DNA of 64,000 nucleotides from Desertifilum tharense IPPAS B-1220 (GCF_001746915.1 NZ_MJGC01000047.1:1-64000), one strand, 5' to 3'. Numbered from the stretch's first letter, positions 1-8,076 are shown. The notes: a model not told the origin generated them from the letters alone. Program-made: numbers and translations.

Positions 1-79
1 CCCCATCCCCCCATCTCCCCATCCCCACTCAGCACACCGCTACGCGGAAGCAAGCTACAGCACTTTACACTCAGCACTG
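1..79. repeat. C-rich heptamer/octamer repeat block (cut by window edge)
   Basis: Runs of the unit CCCCATC(C) are followed by CACTCAG-type units and a partial copy of a longer module ending in TTTACACTCAGCACT. The same module is complete at 27301-27351 and amplified inside cobN. The block lies just beyond the fabG stop. It continues past the window start, so its full length is unknown. No coding potential is seen. Confidence 0.8.
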
Positions 80-83
80 AAGA

Positions 84-833
84 TTAGGCCATGACCATAC
101 CGCCATCGACGTTAAAGACTTGGCCGGTAATATAAGCGGCGGCGTCGTCGGCGGCTAGGAATTTGACCATTCCAGCAATTTCTTCGGGTTTACCGTAGCG
201 ACCGAGGGGGATGAATTTTAAGATATCATCGGCTTTTAAATCCTTGGTCATGTCGGTTTCAATGAAACCAGGGGCCACAGCGTTGACGGTGACGCTGCGG
301 CTGGCGAGTTCCTTGGCGACTGTTTTGGTAAAGCCAAGGACTCCAGCTTTGGCGGCGCTATAATTCGCTTGACCGGGGTTTCCCATTTGACCGGCAACCG
401 ATGAGATATTGATAATGCGGCCGCTACGCTGTTTCAGCATAATTTTGCTGACTGCGCGGGTGCATAAAAAGACGCCGGTGAGGTTGAGGTCAATAACAGC
501 TTGCCATTCTTCCGGCTTCATCCGTAAGAGTAGGGTATCGCGGGTAATGCCTGCATTGTTCACCAAGATATCGACGCGGCCCCATTTTTCCATTGTGGCG
601 TTGATAAGGTTCTCGACTTCATCGGCTTTGGAGACATCGGCAGCTAGCGCGATCGCAGTTTGTCCCATTTCTGTTATCGTACTGACAACCTCTTGGGCGG
701 CGGTACTAGAACTGGCGTAGTTCACCACGACTTTCGCACCTTCGCTAGCTAAGGCTATGGCTACAGCGCGTCCAATTCCCCGCGAAGCACCTGTGACGAT
801 GGCGACTTTATCGTTTAAGCGTGACCCTTCCAT
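84..833 (-). CDS. fabG: 3-oxoacyl-[acyl-carrier-protein] reductase FabG
   Basis: NADPH-dependent reductase of the type II fatty acid elongation cycle; it reduces 3-oxoacyl-ACP to 3-hydroxyacyl-ACP in the cytosol. The 249-residue protein is a classical short-chain dehydrogenase. It has the cofactor motif TGASRGIG at residues 14-21, NNAG at 92-95, and the catalytic triad Ser145, Tyr158 and Lys162 (YSAAK). It ends in the usual FNVDGGMVM-type C-terminus. The start is supported by AAGGA about 7 nt upstream. It is divergent from the thioredoxin gene with only 90 bp between them. Paralogous SDRs such as PhaB are hard to exclude by motif alone, but length and overall sequence fit FabG best. Confidence 0.93.
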   Translation of the reverse strand: MEGSRLNDKVAIVTGASRGIGRAVAIALASEGAKVVVNYASSSTAAQEVVSTITEMGQTAIALAADVSKADEVENLINATMEKWGRVDILVNNAGITRDTLLLRMKPEEWQAVIDLNLTGVFLCTRAVSKIMLKQRSGRIINISSVAGQMGNPGQANYSAAKAGVLGFTKTVAKELASRSVTVNAVAPGFIETDMTKDLKADDILKFIPLGRYGKPEEIAGMVKFLAADDAAAYITGQVFNVDGGMVMA

Positions 834-923
834 TTTTTATCCTTTTCTAAGCATTGCCTAATCTAGGCTCCGAGATAATTGGACTAGAATCAAGCCAGAG
901 CCTGAAAAAATTTACGGTGCGAT

Positions 924-1241
924 ATGGCAGTTAAACGAGAATTCAACAGTTTTGAAGATTTACTGAGTCTTTCTGATTTGCCGATGCTGGTTGATTTCTA
1001 TGCGACTTGGTGCGGGCCTTGTAAGATGATGTCACCGATTCTCGACCAGGTGCAAGCCCAACTTAAGGGGAAGTTACGGGTGGTGAAGATTGACTCGGAT
1101 AATTATCCCCAATTGGCTTCAACCTATGGCATCCAAGCTTACCCTACCTTGATTTTATTCAAAGGGGGCAAGCCTGTGGAGCGGATTGAAGGGGTGGTAC
1201 AAGCACCTCAACTCGTTCAACGCTTGCAAAGCTTCCTTTAA
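924..1241 (+). CDS. Thioredoxin (y-type-like)
   Basis: Small dithiol-disulfide oxidoreductase that reduces target protein disulfides in the cytosol. At 105 residues it is a single thioredoxin fold with the active site WCGPC at residues 29-33 and the cis-proline (YPTL) at residue 74. Conserved Asp24 (VDFYATW) is also present. The N-terminus MAVKREF and overall pattern resemble the cyanobacterial y-type (TrxQ) group as I remember it, but I could not align it, so the subtype is tentative. The gene is divergent from fabG and convergent with the TPR gene, whose stop lies 1 bp away. Confidence 0.9.
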   Translation: MAVKREFNSFEDLLSLSDLPMLVDFYATWCGPCKMMSPILDQVQAQLKGKLRVVKIDSDNYPQLASTYGIQAYPTLILFKGGKPVERIEGVVQAPQLVQRLQSFL

Positions 1242-1242
1242 G

Positions 1243-2160
1243 TTAAGCAAAAACGGGTTCGTGCGTGGCTAGGAGTTGTTGCAACTTAGTTAGTAAGGCT
1301 TGGGTTTGCTGGTAGGCGATGAGGTTGCGTTGCTGGTGGAAGCAATGACAGGCGGTTTGCAGATCGGCGATCGCGTTTTGGTGATACCCTTGGCGATGGT
1401 AGAGTAAGCCGCGATTGACGTAAGCTTCTGCATTCTGAGGGTTGAGGGCTAAAACGGCGCTAAAGTCTTGAATGGCGTCGTGGAGGTGGCCTAAATGATG
1501 GCAGGCGCACGCTCGGTTATAGTAGGCTCTGGTATTGTGGGTATCGAGGGCGATGGCTTGGGAAAAATCGGCGATCGCGCTTTGGATATCCGTTACCATC
1601 AAGTAAGCTAATCCTCGGTCGGTGTAAATTTCGGCTTGCTGTTCGGTTTCGAGTTGAGCGGTTTGCAGCACTTGATTATAATCGGTAATGGCCCGATCGT
1701 AAGCTGCGATTCGGCTATAGGCTAATCCCCGATTGTAATAGGCCCGAATTTCGTTGGGTTGCAGTTGAATGGCTTGATTGTTATCGGCGATCGCTCGATC
1801 GTATTCTCCCAGGCGATAATAGGCTAAACCGCGATTCAGGTATGCTTGAATGTTGTTGGGTTGCAGTTGTAAGGCTTGAGTGCAATCAGCAATGGCTGAG
1901 GGTAGGCGGTCAATTTCGAGGTATGCTAAACAGCGATCGCTATAAGCTGCGGCAAATTGGGGATTAAGCTGAATGGCTTGGCTAAAATCAATAATGGCTT
2001 GTAAGTAATCTTGTTTTTGAAAACTCTTTACCCCTTGCTGAAAACTAGCTTGGCTATTCCCAGAAGAGGTATCCGCAGCTAAGGCTAACCCGTTAACCGG
2101 AATTAAGCTTACAAAAATTGCAATCGTTAAGCTGAGAAGAAGGCAAAGTTTGACTTTCAT
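1243..2160 (-). CDS. Secreted tetratricopeptide-repeat protein
   Basis: 305 residues. A signal peptide is visible (hydrophobic segment about residues 4-28, ending near ALAADTSS), which points to the periplasm or thylakoid lumen. About six TPR units follow, from residue 35 to 275, with the recurring pattern A-Y-x-N-R-G-L-A-Y. The last unit runs into a Gln/Leu-rich tail. TPR proteins are scaffolds, so the partner cannot be read from sequence. It has no operon partner: petJ lies on the same strand but about 290 bp upstream, with an inverted repeat between. Confidence 0.85.
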   Translation of the reverse strand: MKVKLCLLLSLTIAIFVSLIPVNGLALAADTSSGNSQASFQQGVKSFQKQDYLQAIIDFSQAIQLNPQFAAAYSDRCLAYLEIDRLPSAIADCTQALQLQPNNIQAYLNRGLAYYRLGEYDRAIADNNQAIQLQPNEIRAYYNRGLAYSRIAAYDRAITDYNQVLQTAQLETEQQAEIYTDRGLAYLMVTDIQSAIADFSQAIALDTHNTRAYYNRACACHHLGHLHDAIQDFSAVLALNPQNAEAYVNRGLLYHRQGYHQNAIADLQTACHCFHQQRNLIAYQQTQALLTKLQQLLATHEPVFA

Positions 2161-2347
2161 CTCGGTTCATTGAATAAACGGCTATTTTAACGAACTAAAA
2201 ACGTTCTCACTTCCCCCTTTTTGGGTTAACTGTATCTCTGGGGTGGGGGTGCAAATCTAGCTGAGATTTTCCTAAGTTTATCGATCCTAACTAAAAGTTA
2301 CGCCTCTCAACAAGAGGACTTTGATTTTGGTGATTTTTAAGAGGAAA

Positions 2348-2426
2348 GGGTTCGCAACTTATTAAGACTTGAATTTCTGGAGGTTGTCTTAATTTTTTGG
2401 AGGATCTATAAAACAGTTGCGAACCC
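2348..2426. repeat. Inverted repeat with nested stem between petJ and the TPR gene
   Basis: A perfect 12-bp inverted repeat, GGGTTCGCAACT (2348-2359) and its complement (2415-2426), encloses 55 bp. Inside is a second pair, TTAAGAC...GTCTTAA. The words TGGAGG and TTGGAGGAT occur in the loop region. It lies 24 bp beyond the petJ stop, so on the minus strand it may serve as a transcript-end hairpin or a stable RNA 3' element. The U-run after it is short, so a classic terminator is not certain. The rest of 2161-2449 shows nothing recognisable. Confidence 0.6.
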
Positions 2427-2449
2427 CATTAAAGCTTATCTAAAACAGC

Positions 2450-2782
2450 TTACCAACCTTTTTCAGATTTATCTAACACATAGCTAGCCACATCTTCAAT
2501 TTGTTCTGCACTGAGGCGTCCTTTGAAGGCTGGCATTGCATTTTTGCCGTTAGTCACTTGGGTTTTGATCGCGTCTAAGGAATCCATGCCATATTTGCTT
2601 AAATCTTCTGCTTTTAAGCTCTTATTTGCCATAATCACATTGCGACCGCCTGCATGACAAGCCGCACAATTAGCATCAAATACTTTAGTCCCATTGGCTA
2701 AATCGGCAGCTAAAGCAGCTTGGGGAAAGCATAGGGCTAAAATGGCTATTCCCGCCCAAAATAGTAAAACGAGCCTTTTCAT
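2450..2782 (-). CDS. petJ: Cytochrome c6
   Basis: Soluble thylakoid-lumen electron carrier between cytochrome b6f and photosystem I or cytochrome oxidase, used in place of plastocyanin when copper is scarce. The 110-residue precursor has a signal peptide (about 1-25, ending QAALA). The mature protein has the heme site CAACH at residues 39-43 and the axial ligand Met83 in the AMPAFKG context. It ends in the usual ASYV-x-D-x-S-E-x-GW. I chose the ATG at 2782, not the longer frame to 2845, because AGGAGA lies just upstream and the signal peptide then starts correctly (MKRLVLLF). The PetR-like motif at 2832-2847 sits about 50 bp upstream. Confidence 0.95.
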   Translation of the reverse strand: MKRLVLLFWAGIAILALCFPQAALAADLANGTKVFDANCAACHAGGRNVIMANKSLKAEDLSKYGMDSLDAIKTQVTNGKNAMPAFKGRLSAEQIEDVASYVLDKSEKGW

Positions 2783-2831
2783 CGATTCTCCTCTTTCGAC
2801 AATGGCTTGATTGTTCAAAAGATTGGAGCAG

Positions 2832-2847
2832 TTGTCAAAAGACAAGC
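2832..2847. promoter_or_regulatory. Candidate PetR operator upstream of petJ
   Basis: TTGTCAAAAGACAA is a perfect 14-bp palindrome 50 bp upstream of the petJ start codon. The 14-mer GTCAAAAGACAAGC within it recurs exactly at 3462-3475, between the His-rich gene and the BlaI-type regulator. The bases after it (YGT-M-AAAC) also match. BlaI/CopY-family regulators bind short palindromes, and PetR of Synechocystis is known to repress petJ. That this motif is the binding site is inference. Confidence 0.6.
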
Positions 2848-2947
2848 TGTAAAACTTGGATCGAAAACATCCAGAAATGAGGGAAAGATTGGTCTATCTG
2901 AGATTGTCCAAGTCTAATACACAAACCGTACTTTTATGCATCAATCT

Positions 2948-3409
2948 TTAATGATTTGTAACGGGGACTTCCAAGATTTGCGTTGCTGCAATGGGCTGAC
3001 CATTATGGTATAAATCCTCATGTCCATTAGCATTCAGAGTGACTTTAATTTCGTGTCGCCCTGGGGGTAATGCCTCCAGGTGATACCAAGAACTGTAAAG
3101 GCGGCCCATTTTTTGACCATTGATATAAAGATGAGCGTGTCCTTCTGTGGGTTTGCTCTGTGTGTTAACCCGTTCTGGGGCAAACTGGAAATTGCTAACT
3201 TGGACTTCCAAATTCCAGCCGCGCATGGCATCTGGGTGAATTTTGAGATTCACCGAGGGAACTGGAGAACCGGAAGGAATTTCTAGAACTGAGTGGGTGT
3301 GAGAATGACCCTCATGGGTATGAGAATGTCCCGACTCGTGGGCAAAAGCTGGCGGGAAAGTGAGGGAGAGGATCAGTGAAGTTAGGGTAAATAAGGATAA
3401 GCGTTTCAT
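2948..3409 (-). CDS. Secreted His-rich protein, possible metal-related
   Basis: Function not recognised. The 153-residue protein starts with a clear signal peptide (about 1-23, ending PPAFA). A His-rich segment follows at residues 24-40 with alternating H-S-H-T-H, typical of metal binding. The rest is a compact domain of about 110 residues with G-H-A-H-L-Y-I-N-G and a segment LPPGRHEIKVTLNANGHED that looks like an immunoglobulin-like or cupredoxin-neighbour beta fold. The ATG at 3409 was preferred to an upstream frame start at 3649, because that extension runs through the promoter and lacks a signal-like N-terminus. It is divergent from petR, sharing a promoter region with the same palindromic motif as petJ. 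A role in copper handling is inferred from this context. Confidence 0.8.
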   Translation of the reverse strand: MKRLSLFTLTSLILSLTFPPAFAHESGHSHTHEGHSHTHSVLEIPSGSPVPSVNLKIHPDAMRGWNLEVQVSNFQFAPERVNTQSKPTEGHAHLYINGQKMGRLYSSWYHLEALPPGRHEIKVTLNANGHEDLYHNGQPIAATQILEVPVTNH

Positions 3410-3461
3410 TGAACTGAAGTGCGATCGCCACGGGCTATTTTGCGCCGATCGCGATCGCCCC

Positions 3462-3475
3462 GTCAAAAGACAAGC
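3462..3475. promoter_or_regulatory. Second copy of the petJ-type motif, in the petR divergent promoter
   Basis: GTCAAAAGACAAGC is identical to the petJ copy at 2834-2847. It lies 53 bp from the His-rich gene start and 59 bp from the petR start. This placement fits autoregulation of petRP and joint control of the His-rich gene. The flanking T of the perfect petJ palindrome is replaced here by C, so this copy may be weaker. Confidence 0.55.
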
Positions 3476-3533
3476 CGTCAAACCCGTCCCTTTTCCCAGA
3501 CAATGAAAACACAGCGAACAGCGTTGAACCGTT

Positions 3534-3953
3534 ATGCCTTTGCCTAACCATCGACCGAAACAACTGTCCCTAGGGCCGTTGGAAACCGAAATCTTAGAAA
3601 TTGTTTGGCAACTGGGTTGCGCCACCGTCAAAGACGTACACGATCGCATTTTGGCCGATCCCGATCGAGAATTGGCTTATACCTCCGTCACCACCGTATT
3701 GCGTCGCCTGACGCAAAAAGGGTGGTTAGCCTGCGATAAAACCGAACGCGCCTTTACTTGGCGTCCCCTTATTTCCCAGGAACAAGCCCAAATTCTGAAA
3801 GCCCAAGAGCAGCTTAACCAATTTCTGGCTGTAGGCAACCCCGATGTCGTTGCTGCTTTTGCTGATAGCCTAGATGCCGCTAGCGTCGAACAACTCGATG
3901 CGATCGCCCAACGCCTGAAAGCTATGCGCCAAGCCCGCCAGGAGGAAGAATAA
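3534..3953 (+). CDS. petR: BlaI/MecI/CopY-family repressor, PetR-like
   Basis: 139-residue winged-helix DNA-binding regulator. The N-terminal half (about 10-80) shows the BlaI pattern: L-G-P-L-E-T-E-I-L-E-I-V-W, then Y-T-S-V-T-T-V-L-R-R-L-T-Q-K-G-W-L for the recognition helix, then the wing. The C-terminal half is the helical dimerisation part. Its stop codon overlaps the start of the M56 protease gene, so the two are translationally coupled. In Synechocystis the PetR/PetP pair controls the cytochrome c6/plastocyanin exchange with copper; the presence of petJ 750 bp away supports the same identity here. A different BlaI-type target cannot be excluded. Confidence 0.8.
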   Translation: MPLPNHRPKQLSLGPLETEILEIVWQLGCATVKDVHDRILADPDRELAYTSVTTVLRRLTQKGWLACDKTERAFTWRPLISQEQAQILKAQEQLNQFLAVGNPDVVAAFADSLDAASVEQLDAIAQRLKAMRQARQEEE

Positions 3954-4798
3954 TGCATTTAGTCATGATTAGCCTCGCTTTAGCGATCGCCATTACGATC
4001 AGAAGATCGGATATCCTGACTCAAGGAACCTGGCAACAACGCTGGGAGCGATCGCTCTTTTGCTTCCTGTTCCCCCCCCTGCTGCTACTGGTGACAGCCT
4101 GTGCCGTTCTCTACATGGGGCCTGGGGGACAAATGCTCGGCTTTTCTGCGGGATGGCTGAGTTATGGCATTGCGATCGCCTTTTTAATCACGATCCTCGG
4201 TCTGTATCTCATCCTGGGGTATCAAGTTTGGCAAACCCAGCACCAACTGCAACAGCATCCGCAAATTCATCTCCATCATTATCCGGCCCGTTTAATCGAC
4301 AATCAACTGCTATTTAGCGCTCAAATTGGCTTCTGGCAGCCCCAACTGGTCATCGCCCAAGGACTGCTTGACCGTTTAACCCCAGAACAACTCAACGCCG
4401 TTCTCACCCACGAACGCGCCCATTCTCACTACCGCGACACCTTCTGGTTTTTCTGGTTGGGGGGGTTGCGCCGCCTCACCGGCTGGTTGCCCCAAACCGA
4501 AACCCTGTGGCAAGAACTCCTATTACTGCGCGAACTCCGGGCCGACTGCTGGACCGCCCAACAGGTCGATCCGCTGCTACTCGCCGAAACCCTTTTGTTA
4601 GTCGTCAGCCAGCCTCTCGCCCCCAATGCCGACTTCTGCGCCCCTTTTAGCTGCGCCCTCCCCGCCAACCGCCTCGCCGAACGCATCGACGCCCTAATTT
4701 CAGAACCCAACCTTTGCTTGAGTCAACCCCATCCTTGGTTGTGGAGTTGGGTCGGTCTCTGTTTGCTACCGTTAATGAGCGTTCCATTACATCATTAA
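3953..4798 (+). CDS. petP: M56 (BlaR1-type) membrane metalloprotease, PetP-like
   Basis: 281-residue membrane protein. Membrane segments are visible near residues 2-16, 34-55, 64-90 and at the C-terminus (about 262-278). The zinc site HERAH is at 153-157, with the third ligand expected in ELRAD (Glu194). Unlike BlaR1 and MecR1 it has no penicillin-binding sensor domain, as expected for PetP, which degrades PetR when copper is present. It overlaps petR by 1 nt at ATG/TAA and is followed 1 nt later by a small gene. Identity as PetP rests on family plus context. Confidence 0.8.
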   Translation: MHLVMISLALAIAITIRRSDILTQGTWQQRWERSLFCFLFPPLLLLVTACAVLYMGPGGQMLGFSAGWLSYGIAIAFLITILGLYLILGYQVWQTQHQLQQHPQIHLHHYPARLIDNQLLFSAQIGFWQPQLVIAQGLLDRLTPEQLNAVLTHERAHSHYRDTFWFFWLGGLRRLTGWLPQTETLWQELLLLRELRADCWTAQQVDPLLLAETLLLVVSQPLAPNADFCAPFSCALPANRLAERIDALISEPNLCLSQPHPWLWSWVGLCLLPLMSVPLHH

Positions 4799-4799
4799 C

Positions 4800-5006
4800 A
4801 TGGACAGTCAAGAACTCGCTCGGTATATCGAAGCCACCGATAGCGCCTCTAAGCCTTGGTTGCTGGTGCAGTTGAGACTCAAAAAACTGCAAGAACAGCG
4901 TCACCAACTCTCACCCGATGCTTATGCCAGCACCCTAGCCGATATTCACGCAGACTTGATGAATTTGGGAGAATGGTGGCTGTCCATTGAGGATGAAGTC
5001 TTTTAG
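4800..5006 (+). CDS. Small hypothetical protein downstream of petP
   Basis: 68 residues, acidic and helical, unrecognised. It contains L-V-Q-L-R-L-K-K-L-Q-E-Q-R (helix) and ends W-L-S-I-E-D-E-V-F. The start lies 1 nt after the petP stop, so it is almost certainly in the same operon. No membrane segment or metal motif is seen. The tight coupling suggests a role tied to PetR/PetP or a small antitoxin-like partner, but this is not supported by any motif. Confidence 0.65.
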   Translation: MDSQELARYIEATDSASKPWLLVQLRLKKLQEQRHQLSPDAYASTLADIHADLMNLGEWWLSIEDEVF

Positions 5007-5037
5007 ACTCAGATCCTTCACCTTTCTGAGTAGACCT

Positions 5038-5110
5038 GAGAAACCGGGTTTCTTGCTAATCGCTTAAGCTGAAACCCTTGATTTTTCGTTAAAAAACCCG
5101 GTTTCTGGCA
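5038..5110. repeat. AGAAACCGGGTTTCT-type palindromic repeat pair
   Basis: Two near-palindromes, GAGAAACCGGGTTTCTTGC (5038-5056) and AAACCCGGTTTCTGGC (5095-5110), face each other after the petRP operon. Such AGAAACC/GGTTTCT words are dispersed in many cyanobacterial genomes, as I recall. They could end the petRP transcript. The rest of 5007-5314 contains the ppk1 upstream region and no further recognisable gene. Confidence 0.55.
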
Positions 5111-5314
5111 CTGGTGCAAGCGGTTAGTTAAGGGGAAATTCCACCCTAGCTAGAGTCTCACCTCAACGCAGTCTGATAAGCTTCAAGATAGGATTAAACC
5201 GAGCATTGAGGGTAGTGTATCGCTTATCACATCTATCCTTGAAAGCGATCGCCATCTGTTGCCGACCCTAGCCAGAATTCTCCCGTTTTTCTGAACGTTG
5301 TCAGTGCTAAAGTT

Positions 5315-7468
5315 ATGCCTAAGACCAAAAAGCCATCTGTTGACATCAACCTGAGCGATCCGCAGTATTATTTCAATCGCGAGCTAAGTTGGCTAGAGTT
5401 TAACCACCGCGTTTTGACTGAAGCGTTTGATTCGCGGACGCCCTTATTAGAACGGCTGAAGTTTCTGGCAATTTTTAGCTCTAACCTCGATGAGTTTTTC
5501 ATGGTGCGGGTTGCAGGCCTTAAGCAACAAGTCGAAGCCAAGGTGAATAAACTCACCCCCGATGGTCGGCGGCCGCAAGAGCAACTCGATGCCATTAGCG
5601 ATCGCCTGCGCCCAATGGTAGAACAACAGCACCAACAGTTCCAGCAAGTCATCAAGCCCTTACTGGCAAAAGAAGGCATCTACATCCTCGACTACATTGA
5701 CCTCAACCAAGAACAACGGGTTTATCTGCAAAACTATTTTGAAGAACAAATCTTTCCCGTTCTCACCCCCCTAGCCGTCGATCCAAGTCACCCCTTCCCC
5801 TATATCTCCAACCTCAGCTTAAATCTTGCCGTCGTCGTCAAAGACCCGGAAACCAACGAAGAACTATTTGCCCGCGTCAAGGTTCCTAAAGTTCTGCCCC
5901 GGTTTGTTCCCTTACCCGAAAACCTGCAAGTTTATAGCAAAACTCAAGCTACCCGTTGGACAGGCGTTCCCCTAGAACAAGTCATTGCTCATAACCTAGA
6001 ATCCCTGTTTCCTGGGATGAATATCCAAGAATATTATCCGTTTCGGATTACGCGGAACGCAGACTTAGCCGTAGAAGAAGACGAAGCCGATGACTTGCTA
6101 CTCGCCATCGAACAAGAGTTACGCAAGCGCCGGATCGGGGGATCGGTTGTTCGCCTAGAGTTACAGGCTGCCACCCCAGAAAACGTGCGGAATATGCTCA
6201 TGGGAGAAATGGGCCTAGCCGACATGGATGTTTATGAGTTAGAAGGGTTACTGGGACTGGGTGACTTAATGTGCTTTTTAGGCCTTCCCCTACCCGAACT
6301 CAAAGACGCCCCTTGGACGCCTGTTGTCCCTCCCCGGTTTCGGCGGATCGGCGAGGCAGAAAATGACCCCCTTAGCCCAGATGCGGACGAGTATACCGAT
6401 CTATTTTCCACGATCCGCAAGCACGACCTCCTCCTACATCACCCCTATCACTCCTTTTCCGCCACCGTACAGCGTTTTATTACCCAAGCCGCCCACGATC
6501 CGGACGTGCTGGCAATTAAAATGACGCTGTATCGCACTTCCGGCGATTCTCCCATTGTGAACGCCTTAATTGCGGCGGCGGGAAATGGCAAACAAGTGGC
6601 CGTTTTGGTAGAACTCAAAGCCCGGTTTGACGAAGAGAATAATATTAACTGGGCGCGGAAGCTAGAAAAAGCAGGCGTTCACGTCGTTTATGGTTTGGTG
6701 GGGTTAAAGACGCATACCAAAGTGGTGATGGTGGTACGGCGCGAAGGCGAACATATGCGGCGTTACGTCCACATTGGCACGGGGAATTATAACCCGAAGA
6801 CCGCGCGACTTTATACCGATTTAGGGCTATTGAGTTGTCGCGAAGAGTTGGGGGCAGATTTAACGGATTTATTTAACTTCTTGACAGGCTACTCCCGGCA
6901 GCGATCCTATCGCAAGTTGTTAATTGCACCTGTGAATTTGCGCGATCGCATTATTGCCCTAATTCGCCGCGAAATCGAACATCGGCAAAATGGTTCCCAC
7001 GCCCGGATCGTCGCCAAAATGAACGCTTTAGTCGATCCACAAATTATCGCAACGCTCTACGAAGCATCTCAAGCCGGAGTGCAAATCGACTTAATTGTAC
7101 GCGGGATCTGCTGTCTGCGTCCGGGGGTAGAAGGCGTCAGCGAAAATATCCGCGTCATTAGTGTTGTCGGGCGCTTTTTAGAACATTCCCGCATCTACTA
7201 CTTCCACAATAACGGTCAAGAGGAAGTCTTCATTGGCAGTGCCGACTGGATGCCGCGCAACCTCGATCGACGGGTAGAGGCGATCGCACCTGTAGAAGAT
7301 CCCGAAATTGCCCAAGATTTATTTGAAATTCTGGGAATTATGCTCTCCGACAACCGCCAAGCCTGGGAGTTACAATCCGATGGCACCTACATTCAACGCC
7401 ATCCCCCCGAAGGCACCCCCCAACAAAGTTCTCAGCAAATTTTAATGGATATCGCCCTCAATAGCTAA
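5315..7468 (+). CDS. ppk1: Polyphosphate kinase 1
   Basis: Transfers the gamma phosphate of ATP reversibly onto polyphosphate; membrane-associated phosphate store enzyme. The 717-residue length is normal. The N-terminal domain opens with YFNRELSWLEFN. The middle domain follows. The two phospholipase-D-like C-terminal domains contain K-M-T-L-Y-R-T near residue 405 and V-G-L-K-T-H-T-K near 468, whose His is the phospho-acceptor. It ends with a short Gln/Ser tail. It is a single-gene unit: petRP lies upstream and a repeat block downstream. Confidence 0.96.
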   Translation: MPKTKKPSVDINLSDPQYYFNRELSWLEFNHRVLTEAFDSRTPLLERLKFLAIFSSNLDEFFMVRVAGLKQQVEAKVNKLTPDGRRPQEQLDAISDRLRPMVEQQHQQFQQVIKPLLAKEGIYILDYIDLNQEQRVYLQNYFEEQIFPVLTPLAVDPSHPFPYISNLSLNLAVVVKDPETNEELFARVKVPKVLPRFVPLPENLQVYSKTQATRWTGVPLEQVIAHNLESLFPGMNIQEYYPFRITRNADLAVEEDEADDLLLAIEQELRKRRIGGSVVRLELQAATPENVRNMLMGEMGLADMDVYELEGLLGLGDLMCFLGLPLPELKDAPWTPVVPPRFRRIGEAENDPLSPDADEYTDLFSTIRKHDLLLHHPYHSFSATVQRFITQAAHDPDVLAIKMTLYRTSGDSPIVNALIAAAGNGKQVAVLVELKARFDEENNINWARKLEKAGVHVVYGLVGLKTHTKVVMVVRREGEHMRRYVHIGTGNYNPKTARLYTDLGLLSCREELGADLTDLFNFLTGYSRQRSYRKLLIAPVNLRDRIIALIRREIEHRQNGSHARIVAKMNALVDPQIIATLYEASQAGVQIDLIVRGICCLRPGVEGVSENIRVISVVGRFLEHSRIYYFHNNGQEEVFIGSADWMPRNLDRRVEAIAPVEDPEIAQDLFEILGIMLSDNRQAWELQSDGTYIQRHPPEGTPQQSSQQILMDIALNS

Positions 7469-7486
7469 TCGTTTTCACTCTCCTCT

Positions 7487-7529
7487 CTGGGGAAGGAGTG
7501 CAAAGTTCCGAGTTCCGAGTTCCGAGTGC
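7487..7529. repeat. Direct repeat copy 1 flanking the small inserted element
   Basis: The 43-bp stretch beginning CTCTGGGGAAGGAGTGCAAAG and ending in three GAGTTCC heptamers recurs at 7699-7741, after the insert at 7528-7696. The duplication brackets the insert, so it may have arisen by insertion into a tandem array or by later recombination. Confidence 0.75.
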
Positions 7530-7696
7530 TACCGTGTATACACATCTAGGGTAAGAACCCTCAATCCCCGCGCTGACGCGCCGCTGCGCCCTAAATAAGG
7601 GGGACTTTGACTCCGGTTCCCCCCTTACAAAAGGGGGGCTAGGGGGGATCGAAACCTTGTAGAACCATGCTAGAAGACTTATGTATACACGATAGC
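7528..7696. mobile_element. MITE-like element with terminal inverted repeats
   Basis: The ends are GCTACCGTGTATACA (7528-7542) and TGTATACACGATAGC (7682-7696), inverted copies with one mismatch. The 169-bp interior has no plausible gene. It contains a strong hairpin from CCCCCCTT/AAGGGGGG around 7619-7638. The size, ends and lack of coding capacity fit a non-autonomous miniature transposable element. No transposase of the same type is visible in the window and no short target duplication is obvious. Confidence 0.55.
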
Positions 7697-7698
7697 CC

Positions 7699-8076
7699 CT
7701 CTGGGGAAGGAGTGCAAAGTTCCGAGTTCCGAGTTCCGAGTGAGAAGAGGGTGGGGGGATGGGGAGGTTGGGAGGTGGGAGGAAATGAGTGCTGAGTGCT
7801 GTTGCGCGGTTCTTGGTGCATAGCGGCGTGTTGAGTTGAGAGTTATCAAGTTTTCCAATCTCCTCTTCCCCCAACCCCTAACTCCCCTCTTCCCCCAACT
7901 CCCAACTCCCAATTCCTAACTCCCCTCTTCCCCCAACTCCCAACTCCCAATTCCTAACTCCCTGCTTCCATCCCCCCATCCCCCCATCTCCCCATCCTCT
8001 TCTTCCCCCAACCCCCAACTCCCAACTCCCAATTCCCTTCTTCCCCACTCAGCACTCAGCACTTTGCACTCAGCAC
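7699..8076. repeat. Composite heptamer repeat block (G-rich left, C-rich right)
   Basis: It starts with the second 43-bp direct repeat (7699-7741), then G-rich units (GGGATGGGGAGG, GAGTGCTG). Near 7850 it changes to C-rich units (CCAACTC, CCCCATC, CACTCAG) up to 8076. The change of strand bias makes the block able to fold back on itself. Short frames read through it are low-complexity Pro/Ser/Gly sequences and are not genes. Confidence 0.8.

Noticed and set aside
409..720. Antisense frame inside fabG
   Set aside because: Mirror of the reductase codons with no independent support.
3410..3649. N-terminal extension of the His-rich protein
   Set aside because: It would cover the divergent promoter and the start of petR, and it would hide the signal peptide.
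7458..7912. Pro/Ser-rich frames in the repeat block after ppk1
   Set aside because: They are readings of heptamer repeats and the MITE-like insert, without start signals.
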